From Henricia sp. BOLD:AAB3569 (Eukaryota > Echinodermata > Asteroidea > Spinulosida > Echinasteridae), in contig JBBELK010001194.1 of the NCBI GenBank assembly GCA_037783545.1, positions 62,001 to 126,000 on the forward strand: 64,000 bases of DNA, read 5' to 3'. Shown one piece after another: positions 13,603-26,553 of this stretch (the first letter of the stretch is position 1; every line of letters starts with the position of its first letter). Under the pieces are notes generated by a model that did no database searches, was not told where the DNA came from, and saw nothing but the letters and a program-made list of their open reading frames with translations. A program made the translations under genes and the position numbers.

Positions 13603-15628
13603 ATGACGGAGAAATTTCAGAGTTTAGGGAAAACGGAGCTCGGCTGCGTGGTTATTCCCCTAACCGTGGCTGTTGGGGCACCCTGCGCCGCGCTGGTGTA
13701 CATTTGTACGGCCGTTGACTCATCCCAGATTGTGACGGGAATTAGGTCAAAGTGTGTCCCGAATGTCGGCAAATTTGGAAATCAAGGAATTTTCCAACCA
13801 ACTTCAAATTTTGCATGCTCCAAACTGTATATATTCCGCACTTGTCATGCAAAATTGACAGATTTTCGCTAGGAAATGACGGAGAAATTTCAGAGTTTAG
13901 GGAAAACGGAGCTCGGCTGCGTGGTTATTCCCCTAACCGTGGCTGTTGGGACACCCTGCGCATGCGCCGCGCTGGTGTACATTTGTACGGCCGTTGACTC
14001 ACCCCAGATTGTGACGGGAATTAGGTCAAAGTGTGTCCCAAATGCCGACAAATTTGGAAATCAAGGAATTTTCCAACCAACTTCAAATTTTGCATGCTCC
14101 AAACTGTATATATTCCGCACTTGTCATGCAAAATTGACAGATTTTCGCTGGGAAATGACGGAGAAATTTCAGAGTTTAGGGAAAACGGAGCTCGGCTGCG
14201 TGGTTATTTCCCTAACCGTGGCTGTTGGGACACCCTGCGCCGCGCTGGTGTACATTTGTACGGCCGTTGACTCACCCCATATTGTGACGGGAATTAGGTC
14301 AAAGTGTGTCCCAAATGCCGGAAAATTTGGAAATCAAGGAATTTTCCAACCAACTTCAAATTTTGCATGCTTCAAACTGTATATATTCCGCACTTGTCAT
14401 GCAAAATTGACAGATTTTCGCTGGGAAATGACGGAGAAATTTCAGAGTTTAGGGAAAACGGAGCTCGGCTGCGTGGTTATTCCCCTAACCGTGGCTGTTG
14501 GGACACCCTGCGCCGCGCTGGTGTACATTTGTACGGCCGTTGACTCACTCCAGATTGAGACGGGATTTAGGTCAAAGTGTGTCCCAAATGCCGGCAAATT
14601 TGGAAATCAAGGAATTTTCCAACCAACTTCAAATTTTGCATGCTCCAAACTGTATATATTCCGCACTTGTCATGCAAAATTGACAGATTTTCGCTGGGAA
14701 ATGACGGAGACATATCAGAGTTTAGGGAAAACGGAGCTCGGCTGCGTGGTTATTCCCCTAACCGTGGCTGTTGGGACACCCTGCGCATGCGCCGCGCTGG
14801 TGTACATTTGTACGGCCGTTGACTCACCCCAGATTGTGACGGGAATTAGGTCAAAGTGTGTCCCAAATGCCGGCAAATTTGGAAATCAAGGAATTTTCCA
14901 ACCAACTTCAAATTTTGCATGCTCCAAACTGTATATATTCCGCACTTGTCATGCAAAATTGACAGATTTTCGCTGGGAAATGACGGAGAAATTTCAGTGT
15001 TTAGGGAAAACGGAGCTCGGCTGCGTGGTTATTCCCCTAACCGTGGCTGTTGGGGCACCCTGCGCCGCGCTGGTGTACATTTGTACGGCCGTTGACTCAT
15101 CCCAGATTGTGACGGGAATTAGGTCAAAGTGTGTCCCAAATGTCGGCAAATTTGGAAATCAAGGAATTTTCCAACCAACTTCAAATTTTGCATGCTCCAA
15201 ACTGTATATATTCCGCACTTGTCATGCAAAATTGACAGATTTTCGCTAGGAAATGACGGAGAAATTTAAGAGTTTAGGGAAAACGGAGCTCGGCTGCGTG
15301 GTTATTCCCCTAACCGTGGCTGTTGGGACACCCTGCGCCGCGCTGGTGTACATTTGTACGGCCGTTGACTCACCCCATATTGTGACGGGAATTAGGTCAA
15401 AGTGTGTCCCAAATGCCGGCAAATTTGGAAATCAAGGAATTTTCCAACCAACTTCAAATTTTGCATGCTTCAAACTGTATATATTCCGCACTTGTCATGC
15501 AAAATTGACAGATTTTCGCTGGGAAATGACGGAGAAATTTCAGAGTTTAGGGAAAACGGAGCTCGGCTGCGTGGTTATTCCCCTAACCGTGGCTGTTGGG
15601 GCACCCTGCGCCGCGCTGGTGTACATCT
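13349..15628 (+). repeat. About 2.3-kb duplicate of 4280-6559 (offset 9,069)
   Basis: Follows the heptamer order of 4280-6559, including 173A, 145T, 11C-14A, 19T and 16A-132T copies. A private A to G change at 13761 marks this copy. The match ends where the monomer at 15526 shows ACATCTGT, a marker of the monomer at 7009 rather than of 6457. Confidence 0.82.
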
Positions 15629-15798
15629 GTACGGCCGTTGACTCATCCCAGATTGTGACGGGAATTAGGTCAAAGTGTGTCCCAAATGCCGGCAAATTTG
15701 GAAATCAAGGAATTTTCCAACCAACTTCAAATTTTGCATGCTCCAAACTGTATATATTCCGCACTTGTCATGCAAAATTGACAGATTTTCGCTGGGAA
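15526..15798 (+). repeat. Chimeric S monomer bounding the 4-kb duplicate
   Basis: Starts as the type at 7009 (76G, ACATCTGT, 127T) and ends with TGG leading into an 11C-14A monomer, as at 5359. The left limit of the 10,167-bp-offset duplicate falls inside it. Confidence 0.83.
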
Positions 15799-18700
15799 AT
15801 GACGGAGACATATCAGAGTTTAGGGAAAACGGAGCTCGGCTGCGTGGTTATTCCCCTAACCGTGGCTGTTGGGACACCCTGCGCATGCGCCGCGCTGGTG
15901 TACATTTGTACGGCCGTTGACTCACCCCAGATTGTGACGGGAATTAGGTCAAAGTGTGTCCCAAATGCCGGCAAATTTGGAAATCAAGGAATTTTCCAAC
16001 CAACTTCAAATTTTGCATGCTCCAAACTGTATATATTCCGCACTTGTCATGCAAAATTGACAGATTTTCGCTGGGAAATGACGGAGAAATTTCAGTGTTT
16101 AGGGAAAACGGAGCTCGGCTGCGTGGTTATTCCCCTAACCGTGGCTGTTGGGGCACCCTGCGCCGCGCTGGTGTACATTTGTACGGTCGTTGACTCATCC
16201 CAGATTGTGACGGGAATTAGGTCAAAGTGTGTCCCAAATGTCGGCAAATTTGGAAATCAAGGAATTTTCCAACCAACTTCAAATTTTGCATGCTCCAAAC
16301 TGTATATATTCCGCACTTGTCATGCAAAATTGACAGATTTTCGCTAGGAAATGACGGAGAAATTTAAGAGTTTAGGGAAAACGGAGCTCGGCTGCGTGGT
16401 TATTCCCCTAACCGTGGCTGTTGGGACACCCTGCGCCGCGCTGGTGTACATTTGTACGGCCGTTGACTCACCCCATATTGTGACGGGAATTAGGTCAAAG
16501 TGTGTCCCAAATGCCGGCAAATTTGGAAATCAAGGAATTTTCCAACCAACTTCAAATTTTGCATGCTTCAAACTGTATATATTCCGCACTTGTCATGCAA
16601 AATTGACAGATTTTCGCTGGGAAATGACGGAGAAATTTCAGAGTTTAGGGAAAACGGAGCTCGGCTGCGTGGTTATTCCCCTAACCGTGGCTGTTGGGGC
16701 ACCCTGCGCCGCGCTGGTGTACATTTGTACGGCCGTTGACTCATCCCAGATTGTGACGGGAATTAGGTCAAAGTGTGTCCCAAATGTCGGCAAATTTGGA
16801 AATCAAGGAATTTTCCAACCAACTTCAAATTTTGCATGCTCCAAACTGTATATATTCCGCACTTGTCATGCAAAATTGACAGATTTTCGCTAGGAAATGA
16901 CGGAGAAATTTCAGAGTTTAGGGAAAACGGAGCTCGGCTGCGTGGTTATTCCCCTAACCGTGGCTGTTGGGACACCCTGCGCATGCCCCGCGCTGGTGTA
17001 CATTTGTACGGCCGTTGACTCACCCCAGATTGTGACGGGAATTAGGTCAAAGTGTGTCCCAAATGCCGGCAAATTTGGAATTCAAGGAATTTTCCAACCA
17101 ACTTCAAATTTTGCATGCTCCAAACTGTATATATTCCGCACTTGTCATGCAAAATTGATAGATTTTCGCTGGGAAATGACGGAGAAATTTCAGAGTTTAG
17201 GGAAAACGGAGCTCGGCTGCGTGGTTATTCCCCTAACCGTGGCTGTTGGGGCACCCTGCGCCGCGCTGGTGTACATCTGTACGGCCGTTGACTCATCCCA
17301 GATTGTGACGGGAATTAGGTCAAAGTGTGTCCCAAATGCCGGCAAATTTGGAAATCAAGGAATTTTCCAACCAACTTCAAATTTTGCATGCTCCAAACTG
17401 TATATATTCCGCACTTGTCATGCAAAATTGACAGATTTTCGCTAGGAAATGACGGAGAAATTTCAGAGTTTACGGAAAACGGAGCTCGGCTGCGTGGTTA
17501 TTCCCCTAACCGTGGCTGTTGGGACACCCTGCGCATGCGCCGCGCTGGTGTACATTTGTACGGCCGTTGACTCACCCCAGATTGTGACGGGAATTAGGTC
17601 AAAGTGTGTCCCAAATGCCGGCAAATTTGGAAATCAAGGAATTTTCCAACCAACTTCAAATTTTGCATGCTCCAAACTGTATATATTCCGCACTTGTCAT
17701 GCAAAATTGACAGATTTTCGCTGGGAAATGACGGAGAAATTTCAGAGTTTAGGGAAAACGGAGCTCGGCTGCGTGGTTATTTCCCTAACCGTGGCTGTTG
17801 GGACACCCTGCGCCGCGCTGGTGTACATTTGTACGGCCGTTGACTCACCCCATATTGTGACGGGAATTAGATCAAAGTGTGTCCCAAATGCCGGCAAATT
17901 TGGAAATCAAGGAATTTTCCAACCAACTTCAAATTTTGCATGCTCCAAACTGTATATATTCCGCACTTGTCATGCAAAATTGACAGATTTTCGCTGGGAA
18001 ATGACGGAGAAATTTCAGAGTTTAGGGAAAACGGAGCTCGGCTGCGTGGTTATTCCCCTAACCGTGGCTGTTGGGACACCCTGCGCCGCGCTGGTGTACA
18101 TTTGTACGGCCGTTGACTCACTCCAGATTGAGACGGGAATTAGGTCAAAGTGTGTCCCAAATGCCGGCAAATTTGGAAATCAAGGAATTTTCCAACCAAC
18201 TTCAAATTTTGCATGCTCCAAACTGTATATATTCCGCACTTGTCATGCAAAATTGACAGATTTTCGCTGGGAAATGACGGAGACATTTCAGAGTTTAGGG
18301 AAAACGGAGCTCGGCTGCGTGGTTATTCCCCTAACCGTGGCTGTTGGGACACCCTGCGCATGCGCCGCGCTGGTGTACATTTGTACGGCCGTTGACTCAC
18401 CCCAGATTGTGACGGGAATTAGGTCAAAGTGTGTCCCAAATGCCGGCAAATTTGGAAATCAAGGAATTTTCCAACCAACTTCAAATTTTGCATGCTCCAA
18501 ACTGTATATATTCCGCACTTGTCATGCAAAATTGACAGATTTTCGCTGGGAAATGACGGAGAAATTTCAGAGTTTAGGGAAAACGGAGCTCGGCTGCGTG
18601 GTTATTTCCCTAACCGTGGCTGTTGGGACACCCTGCGCCGCGCTGGTGTACATTTGTACGGCCGTTGACTCACCCCATATTGTGACGGGAATTAGGTCAA

Positions 18701-19736
18701 AGTGTGTCCCAAATGCCGGAAAATTTGGAAATCAAGGAATTTTCCAACCAACTTCAAATTTTGCATGCTTCAAACTGTATATATTCCGCACTTGTCATGC
18801 AAAATTGACAGATTTTCGCTGGGAAATGACGGAGAAATTTCAGAGTTTAGGGAAAACGGAGCTCGGCTGCGTGGTTATTCCCCTAACCGTGGCTGTTGGG
18901 ACACCCTGCGCCACGCTGGTGTACATTTGTACGGCCGTTGACTCACTCCAGATTGAGACGGGAATTAGGTCAAAGTGTGTCCCAAATGCCGGCAAATTTG
19001 GAAATCAAGGAATTTTCCAACCAACTTCAAATTTTGCATGCTCCAAACTGTATATATTCCGCACTTGTCATGCAAAATTGACAGATTTTCGCTGGGAAAT
19101 GACGGAGACATATCAGAGTTTAGGGAAAACGGAGCTCGGCTGCGTGGTTATTCCCCTAACCGTGGCTGTTGGGACACCCTGCGCATGCGCCGCGCTGGTG
19201 TACATTTGTACGGCCGTTGACTCACCCCAGATTGTGACGGGAATTAGGTCAAAGTGTGTCCCAAATGCCGGCAAATTTGGAAATCAAGGAATTTTCCAAC
19301 CAACTTCAAATTTTGCATGCTCCAAACTGTATATATTCCGCACTTGTCATGCAAAATTGACAGATTTTGGCTGGGAAATGACGGAGAAATTTCAGTGTTT
19401 AGGGAAAACGGAGCTCGGCTGCGTGGTTATTCCCCTAACCGTGGCTGTTGGGGCACCCTGCGCCGCGCTGGTGTACATTTGTACGGCCGTTGACTCATCC
19501 CAGATTGTGACGGGAATTAGGTCAAAGTGTGTCCCAAATGTCGGCAAATTTGGAAATCAAGGAATTTTCCAACCAACTTCAAATTTTGCATGCTCCAAAC
19601 TGTATATATTCCGCACTTGTCATGCAAAAATGACAGATTTTCGCTAGGAAATGACGGAGAAATTTAAGAGTTTAGGGAAAACGGAGCTCGGCTGCGTGGT
19701 TATTCCCCTAACCGTGGCTGTTGGGACACCCTGCGC
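15667..19736 (+). repeat. About 4.07-kb segmental duplicate, copy 2
   Basis: Partner of 5500-9569. Both limits lie inside monomers: the left in the chimera at 15526, the right in the chimera at 19651. This is what an out-of-register exchange within the array leaves behind. The near identity makes it one of the youngest events in domain 2. Confidence 0.9.
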
Positions 19737-19929
19737 ATGCGCCGCGCTGGTGTACATTTGTACGGCCGTTGACTCACCCCAGATTGTGACGGGAATTAGG
19801 TCAAAGTGTGTCCCAAATGCCCGCAAATTTGGAAATCAAGGAATTTTCCAACCTACTTCAAATTTTGCATGCTCCAAACTGTATATATTCCGCACTTGTC
19901 ATGCAAAATTGACAGATTTTCGCTGGGAA
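19651..19929 (+). repeat. Chimeric L monomer at the domain 2/3 boundary
   Basis: 16A at the start is the domain 2 marker; elsewhere it occurs only in S copies with 132T. Here it is followed by the L form, consensus 132, and the 172C-204T markers of domain 3. The monomer is therefore the joint between two HOR domains. Its counterpart at 21586 lacks 16A. Confidence 0.87.
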
Positions 19930-22137
19930 ATGACGGAGAAATTTCAGAGTTTAGGGAAAACGGAGCTCGGCTGCGTGGTTATTCCCCTAACCGTGGCTGT
20001 TGGGACACCCTGCGCCGCGCTGGTGTACATTTATACGGCCGTTGACTCACCCCAGATTGTGACGAGAATTAGGTCAAAGTGTGTCCCAAATGCCGGAAAA
20101 TTTGGAAATCAAGGAATTTTCCAACCAACTTCAAATTTTGCATGCTCCAAACTGTATATATTCCGCACTTGTCATGCAAAATTGACAGATTTTCGCTGGG
20201 AAATGACGGAGAAATTTCAGAGTTTAGGGAAAACGGAGCTCGGCTGCGTGGTTATTCCCCTAACCGTGGCTGTTGGGGCACCCTGCGCCGCGCTGGTGTA
20301 CATTTGTACGGCCGTTGACTCATCCCAGATTGTGACGGGAATTAGGTCAAAGTGTGTCCCAAATGTCGGCAAATTTGGAAATCAAGGAATTTTCCAACCA
20401 ACTTCAAATTTTGCATGCTCCAAACTGTATATATTCCGCACTTGTCATGCAAAATTGACAGATTTTCGCTAGGAAATGACGGAGAAATTTCAGAGTTTAG
20501 GGAAAACGGAGCTGGGCTGCGTGGTTATTCCCCTAACCGTGGCTGTTGCGACACCCTGCGCATGCCCCGCGCTGGTGTACATTTGTACGGCCGTTGACTC
20601 ACCCCAGATTGTGACGGGAATTAGGTCAAAGTGTGTCCCAAATGCCGGCAAATTTGGAAATCAAGGAATTTTCCAACCAACTTCAAATTTTGCATGCTCC
20701 AAACTGTATATATTCCGCACTTGTCATGCAAAATTGACAGATTTTCGCTAGGAAATGACGGAGAAATTTCAGAGTTTAGGGAAAACGGAGCTCGGCTGCG
20801 TGGTTATTCCCCTAACCGTGGCTGTTGGGACACCCTGCGCATGCGCCGCGCTGGTGTACATTTGTACGGCCGTTGACTCACCCCAGATTGTGACGGGAAT
20901 TAGGTCAAAGTGTGTCCCAAATGCCCGCAAATTTGGAAATCAAGGAATTTTCCAACCTACTTCAAATTTTGCATGCTCCAAACTGTATATATTCCGCACT
21001 TGTCATGCAAAATTGACAGATTTTCGCTGGGAAATGACGGAGAAATTTCAGAGTTTAGGGAAAACGGAGCTCGGCTGCGTGGTTATTCCCCTAACCGTGG
21101 CTGTTGGGGCACCCTGCGCCGCGCTGGTGTACATTTGTACGGCCGTTGACTCATCCCAGATTGTGACGGGAATTAGGTCAAAGTGTGTCCCAAATGTCGG
21201 CAAATTTGGAAATCAAGGAATTTTCCAACCAACTTCAAATTTTGCATGCTCCAAACTGTATATATTCCGCACTTGTCATGCAAAATTGACAGATTTTCGC
21301 TAGGAAATGACGGAGAAATTTCAGAGTTTAGGGAAAACGGAGCTCGGCTGCGTGGTTATTCCCCTAACCGTGGCTGTTGCGACACCCTGCGCATGCCCCG
21401 CGCTGGTGTACATTTGTACGGCCGTTGACTCACCCCAGATTGTGACGGGAATTAGGTCATAGTGTGTCCCAAATGCCGGCAAATTTGGAAATCAAGGAAT
21501 TTTCCAACCAACTTCAAATTTTGCATGCTCCAAACTGTATATATTCCGCACTTGTCATGCAAAATTGACAGATTTTCGCTAGGAAATGACGGAGAAATTT
21601 CAGAGTTTAGGGAAAACGGAGCTCGGCTGCGTGGTTATTCCCCTAACCGTGGCTGTTGGGACACCCTGCGCATGCGCCGCGCTGGTGTACATTTGTACGG
21701 CCGTTGACTCACCCCAGATTGTGACGGGAATTAGGTCAAAGTGTGTCCCAAATGCCCGCAAATTTGGAAATCAAGGAATTTTCCAACCTACTTCAAATTT
21801 TGCATGCTCCAAACTGTATATATTCCGCACTTGTCATGCAAAATTGACAGATTTTCGCTGGGAAATGACGGAGAAATTTCAGAGTTTAGGGAAAACGGAG
21901 CTCGGCTGCGTGGTTATTCCCCTAACCGTGGCTGTTGGGACACCCTGCGCCGCGCTGGTGTACATTTATACGGCCGTTGACTCACCCCAGATTGTGACGA
22001 GAATTAGGTCAAAGTGTGTCCCAAATGCCGGAAAATTTGGAAATCAAGGAATTTTCCAACCAACTTCAAATTTTGCATGCTCCAAACTGTATATATTCCG
22101 CACTTGTCATGCAAAATTGACAGATTTTCGCTGGGAA

Positions 22138-23685
22138 ATGACGGAGAAATTTCAGAGTTTAGGGAAAACGGAGCTCGGCTGCGTGGTTATTCCCCTAACC
22201 GTGGCTGTTGGGGCACCCTGCGCCGCGCTGGTGTACATTTGTACGGCCGTTGACTCATCCCAGATTGTGACGGGAATTAGGTCAAAGTGTGTCCCAAATG
22301 TCGGCAAATTTGGAAATCAAGGAATTTTCCAACCAACTTCAAATTTTGCATGCTCCAAACTGTATATATTCCGCACTTGTCATGCAAAATTGACAGATTT
22401 TCGCTAGGAAATGACGGAGAAATTTCAGAGTTTAGGGAAAACGGAGCTCGGCTGCGTGGTTATTCCCCTAACCGTGGCTGTTGCGACACCCTGCGCATGC
22501 CCCGCGGTGGTGTACATTTGTACGGCCGTTGACTCACCCCAGATTGTGACGGGAATTAGGTCAAAGTGTGTCCCAAATGCCGGCAAATTTGGAAATCAAG
22601 GAATTTTCCAACCAACTTCAAATTTTGCATGCTCCAAACTGTATATATTCCGCACTTGTCATGCAAAATTGACAGATTTTCGCTGGGAAATGACGGAGAA
22701 ATTTCAGAGTTTAGGGAAAACGGAGCTCGGCTGCGTGGTTATTCCCCTAACCGTGGCTGTTGGGACACCCTGCGCATGCGCCGCGCTGGTGTACATTTGT
22801 ACGGCCGTTGACTCACCCCAGATTGTGACGGGAATTAGGTCAAAGTGTGTCCCAAATGCCCGCAAATTTGGAAATCAAGGAATTTTCCAACCTACTTCAA
22901 ATTTTGCATGCTCCAAACTGTATATATTCCGCACTTGTCATGCAAAATTGACAGATTTTCGCTGGGAAATGACGGAGAAATTTCAGAGTTTAGGGAAAAC
23001 GGAGCTCGGCTGCGTGGTTATTCCCCTAACCGTGGCTGTTGGGGCACCCTGCGCCGCGCTGGTGTACATTTGTACGGCCGTTGACTCATCCCAGATTGTG
23101 ACGGGAATTAGGTCAAAGTGTGTCCCAAATGTCGGCAAATTTGGAAATCAAGGAATTTTCCAACCAACTTCAAATTTTGCATGCTCCAAACTGTATATAT
23201 TCCGCACTTGTCATGCAAAATTGACAGATTTTCGCAAGGAAATGACGGAGAAATTTCAGAGTTTAGGGAAAACGGAGCTCGGCTGCGTGGTTATTCCCCT
23301 AACCGTGGCTGTTGGGACACCCTGCGCATGCGCCGCGCTGGTGTACATTTGTACGGCCGTTGACTCACCCCAGATTGTGACGGGATTTAGGTCAAAGTGT
23401 GTCCCAAATGCCGGCAAATTTGGAAATCAAGGAATTTTCCAACCAACTTCAAATTTTGCATGCTCCAAACTGTATATATTCCGTACTTGTCATGCAAAAT
23501 TGACAGATTTTCGCTGGGAAATGACGGAGAAATTTCAGAGTTTAGGGAAAACGGAGCTCGGCTGCGTGGTTATTTCCCTAACCGTGGCTGTTGGGACACC
23601 CTGCGCCGCGCTGGTGTACATTTGTACGGCCGTTGACTCACCCCAGATTGTGACGGGAATTAGGTCAAAGTGTGTCCCAAATGCC
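22138..23685 (+). repeat. 2,208-bp octamer HOR, copy 1
   Basis: Matches 24346-25893 over five monomers and part of a sixth: 76G-127T-170T; 74C-91C with a GTGG change near 97-100; 172C-204T; 76G-127T-170T ending AAG; 145T with 243T; then 55T. It breaks inside the monomer at 23521, where 172C-204T appears in place of the consensus seen at 25729. Confidence 0.87.
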
Positions 23686-23793
23686 CGCAAATTTGGAAAT
23701 CAAGGAATTTTCCAACCTACTTCAAATTTTGCATGCTCCAAACTGTATATATTCCGCACTTGTCATGCAAAATTGACAGATTTTCGCTGGGAA
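23521..23793 (+). repeat. Chimeric S monomer (55T type to 172C-204T type)
   Basis: The 5' half matches 25729 (55T) and the 3' half matches 20755 (172C, 204T). It forms the joint between the 2,208-bp and 2,760-bp repeat relationships. Confidence 0.83.
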
Positions 23794-24345
23794 ATGACGG
23801 AGAAATTTCAGAGTTTAGGGAAAACGGAGCTCGGCTGCGTGGTTATTCCCCTAACCGTGGCTGTTGGGGCACCCTGCGCCGCGCTGGTGTACATTTGTAC
23901 GGCCGTTGACTCATCCCAGATTGTGACGGGAATTAGGTCAAAGTGTGTCCCAAATGTCGGCAAATTTGGAAATCAAGGAATTTTCCAACCAACTTCAAAT
24001 TTTGCATGCTCCAAACTGTATATATTCCGCACTTGTCATGCAAAATTGACAGATTTTCGCTAGGAAATGACGGAGAAATTTCAGAGTTTAGGGAAAACGG
24101 AGCTCGGCTGCGTGGTTATTCCCCTAACCGTGGCTGTTGCGACACCCTGCGCATGCCCCGCGCTGGTGTACATTTGTACGGCCGTTGACTCACCCCAGAT
24201 TGTGACGGGAATTAGGTCATAGTGTGTCCCAAATGCCGGCAAATTTGGAAATCAAGGAATTTTCCAACCAACTTCAAATTTTGCATGCTCCAAACTGTAT
24301 ATATTCCGCACTTGTCATGCAAAATTGACAGATTTTCGCTAGGAA

Positions 24346-25893
24346 ATGACGGAGAAATTTCAGAGTTTAGGGAAAACGGAGCTCGGCTGCGTGGTTATTC
24401 CCCTAACCGTGGCTGTTGGGGCACCCTGCGCCGCGCTGGTGTACATTTGTACGGCCGTTGACTCATCCCAGATTGTGACGGGAATTAGGTCAAAGTGTGT
24501 CCCAAATGTCGGCAAATTTGGAAATCAAGGAATTTTCCAACCAACTTCAAATTTTGCATGCTCCAAACTGTATATATTCCGCACTTGTCATGCAAAATTG
24601 ACAGATTTTCGCTAGGAAATGACGGAGAAATTTCAGAGTTTAGGGAAAACGGAGCTCGGCTGCGTGGTTATTCCCCTAACCGTGGCTGTTGCGACACCCT
24701 GCGCATGCCCCGCGGTGGTGTACATTTGTACGGCCGTTGACTCACCCCAGATTGTGACGGGAATTAGGTCAAAGTGTGTCCCAAATGCCGGCAAATTTGG
24801 AAATCAAGGAATTTTCCAACCAACTTCAAATTTTGCATGCTCCAAACTGTATATATTCCGCACTTGTCATGCAAAATTGACAGATTTTCGCTGGGAAATG
24901 ACGGAGAAATTTCAGAGTTTAGGGAAAACGGAGCTCGGCTGCGTGGTTATTCCCCTAACCGTGGCTGTTGGGACACCCTGCGCATGCGCCGCGCTGGTGT
25001 ACATTTGTACGGCCGTTGACTCACCCCAGATTGTGACGGGAATTAGGTCAAAGTGTGTCCCAAATGCCCGCAAATTTGGAAATCAAGGAATTTTCCAACC
25101 TACTTCAAATTTTGCATGCTCCAAACTGTATATATTCCGCACTTGTCATGCAAAATTGACAGATTTTCGCTGGGAAATGACGGAGAAATTTCAGAGTTTA
25201 GGGAAAACGGAGCTCGGCTGCGTGGTTATTCCCCTAACCGTGGCTGTTGGGGCACCCTGCGCCGCGCTGGTGTACATTTGTACGGCCGTTGACTCATCCC
25301 AGATTGTGACGGGAATTAGGTCAAAGTGTGTCCCAAATGTCGGCAAATTTGGAAATCAAGGAATTTTCCAACCAACTTCAAATTTTGCATGCTCCAAACT
25401 GTATATATTCCGCACTTGTCATGCAAAATTGACAGATTTTCGCAAGGAAATGACGGAGAAATTTCAGAGTTTAGGGAAAACGGAGCTCGGCTGCGTGGTT
25501 ATTCCCCTAACCGTGGCTGTTGGGACACCCTGCGCATGCGCCGCGCTGGTGTACATTTGTACGGCCGTTGACTCACCCCAGATTGTGACGGGATTTAGGT
25601 CAAAGTGTGTCCCAAATGCCGGCAAATTTGGAAATCAAGGAATTTTCCAACCAACTTCAAATTTTGCATGCTCCAAACTGTATATATTCCGTACTTGTCA
25701 TGCAAAATTGACAGATTTTCGCTGGGAAATGACGGAGAAATTTCAGAGTTTAGGGAAAACGGAGCTCGGCTGCGTGGTTATTTCCCTAACCGTGGCTGTT
25801 GGGACACCCTGCGCCGCGCTGGTGTACATTTGTACGGCCGTTGACTCACCCCAGATTGTGACGGGAATTAGGTCAAAGTGTGTCCCAAATGCC
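24346..25893 (+). repeat. 2,208-bp octamer HOR, copy 2
   Basis: Second copy of 22138-23685. No marker difference was seen before the break. The two monomers at its end (25450 and 25729) were then duplicated once more as a 552-bp dimer. Confidence 0.87.
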
Positions 25894-26553
25894 GGCAAAT
25901 TTGGAAATCAAGGAATTTTCCAACCAACTTCAAATTTTGCATGCTCCAAACTGTATTTATTCCGCACTTGTCATGCAAAATTGACAGATTTTCGCAAGGA
26001 AATGACGGAGAAATTTCAGAGTTTAGGGAAAACGGAGCTCGGCTGCGTGGTTATTCCCCTAACCGTGGCTGTTGGGACACCCTGCGCATGCGCCGCGCTG
26101 GTGTACATTTGTACGGCCGTTGACTCACCCCAGATTGTGACGGGATTTAGGTCAAAGTGTGTCCCAAATGCCGGCAAATTTGGAAATCAAGGAATTTTCC
26201 AACCAACTTCAAATTTTGCATGCTCCAAACTGTATATATTCCGTACTTGTCATGCAAAATTGACAGATTTTCGCTGGGAAATGACGGAGAAATTTCAGAG
26301 TTTAGGGAAAACGGAGCTCGGCTGCGTGGTTATTTCCCTAACCGTGGCTGTTGGGACACCCTGCGCCGCGCTGGTGTACATTTGTACGGCCGTTGACTCA
26401 CCCCAGATTGTGACGGGAATTAGGTCAAAGTGTGTCCCAAATGCCGGCAAATTTGGAAATCAAGGAATTTTCCAACCAACTTCAAATTTTGCATGCTCCA
26501 AACTGTATTTATTCCGCACTTGTCATGCAAAATTGACAGATTTTCGCTGGGAA
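25450..26553 (+). repeat. 552-bp dimer, tandemly duplicated
   Basis: The pair L 145T-243T plus S 55T-235T occurs at 25450-26001 and again at 26002-26553. The copies differ at 274-276: AAG in the first, TGG in the second. A single later copy of the pair, with the TGG form, sits at 30145-30696. Confidence 0.9.

Larger units (their letters stand above)
2612..19650 (+). repeat. Array domain 2: mosaic of 7- and 6-monomer HORs
   Basis: Sixty-two monomers built from a small set of types. The core heptamer is L 173A; S 55T-132T-224T; S 128T-137A; L 11C-14A; S 19T-76G-127T-170T-275A; S 16A-132T-224T; S 76G-127T-170T-275A. Full heptamers lie at 2612-4806 (with one extra monomer) and 4807-6729, and partial ones near 10.6-12.1 and 13.9-15.6 kb. 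A second series, found at 6730-8385, 12232-13400 and 16897-18552, is L 91C-185T-263T; S 76G-127T; L 25C; S 55T-132T; S 128T-137A; L 11C. Joins between series fall inside monomers, which are listed separately as chimeras. The domain ends where 16A changes partner at 19651. Confidence 0.9.
19651..25449 (+). repeat. Array domain 3: 172C and 74C families
   Basis: Twenty-one monomers. Types: L with 172C and 204T (starts 19651, 20755, 21586, 22690, 24898); S with 110A and 142A (19930, 21865); S 76G-127T-170T (20203, 21034, 22138, 22969, 23794, 24346, 25177); L with 74C and 91C (20476, 21307, 22411, 24067, 24619). The copies at 21307 and 24067 also have 154T, which puts an extra TAG in the otherwise open frame. 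Local periods are 1,935 bp (starts 19651 and 21586), 2,760 bp (21034 and 23794) and 2,208 bp (22138 and 24346). Confidence 0.9.
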
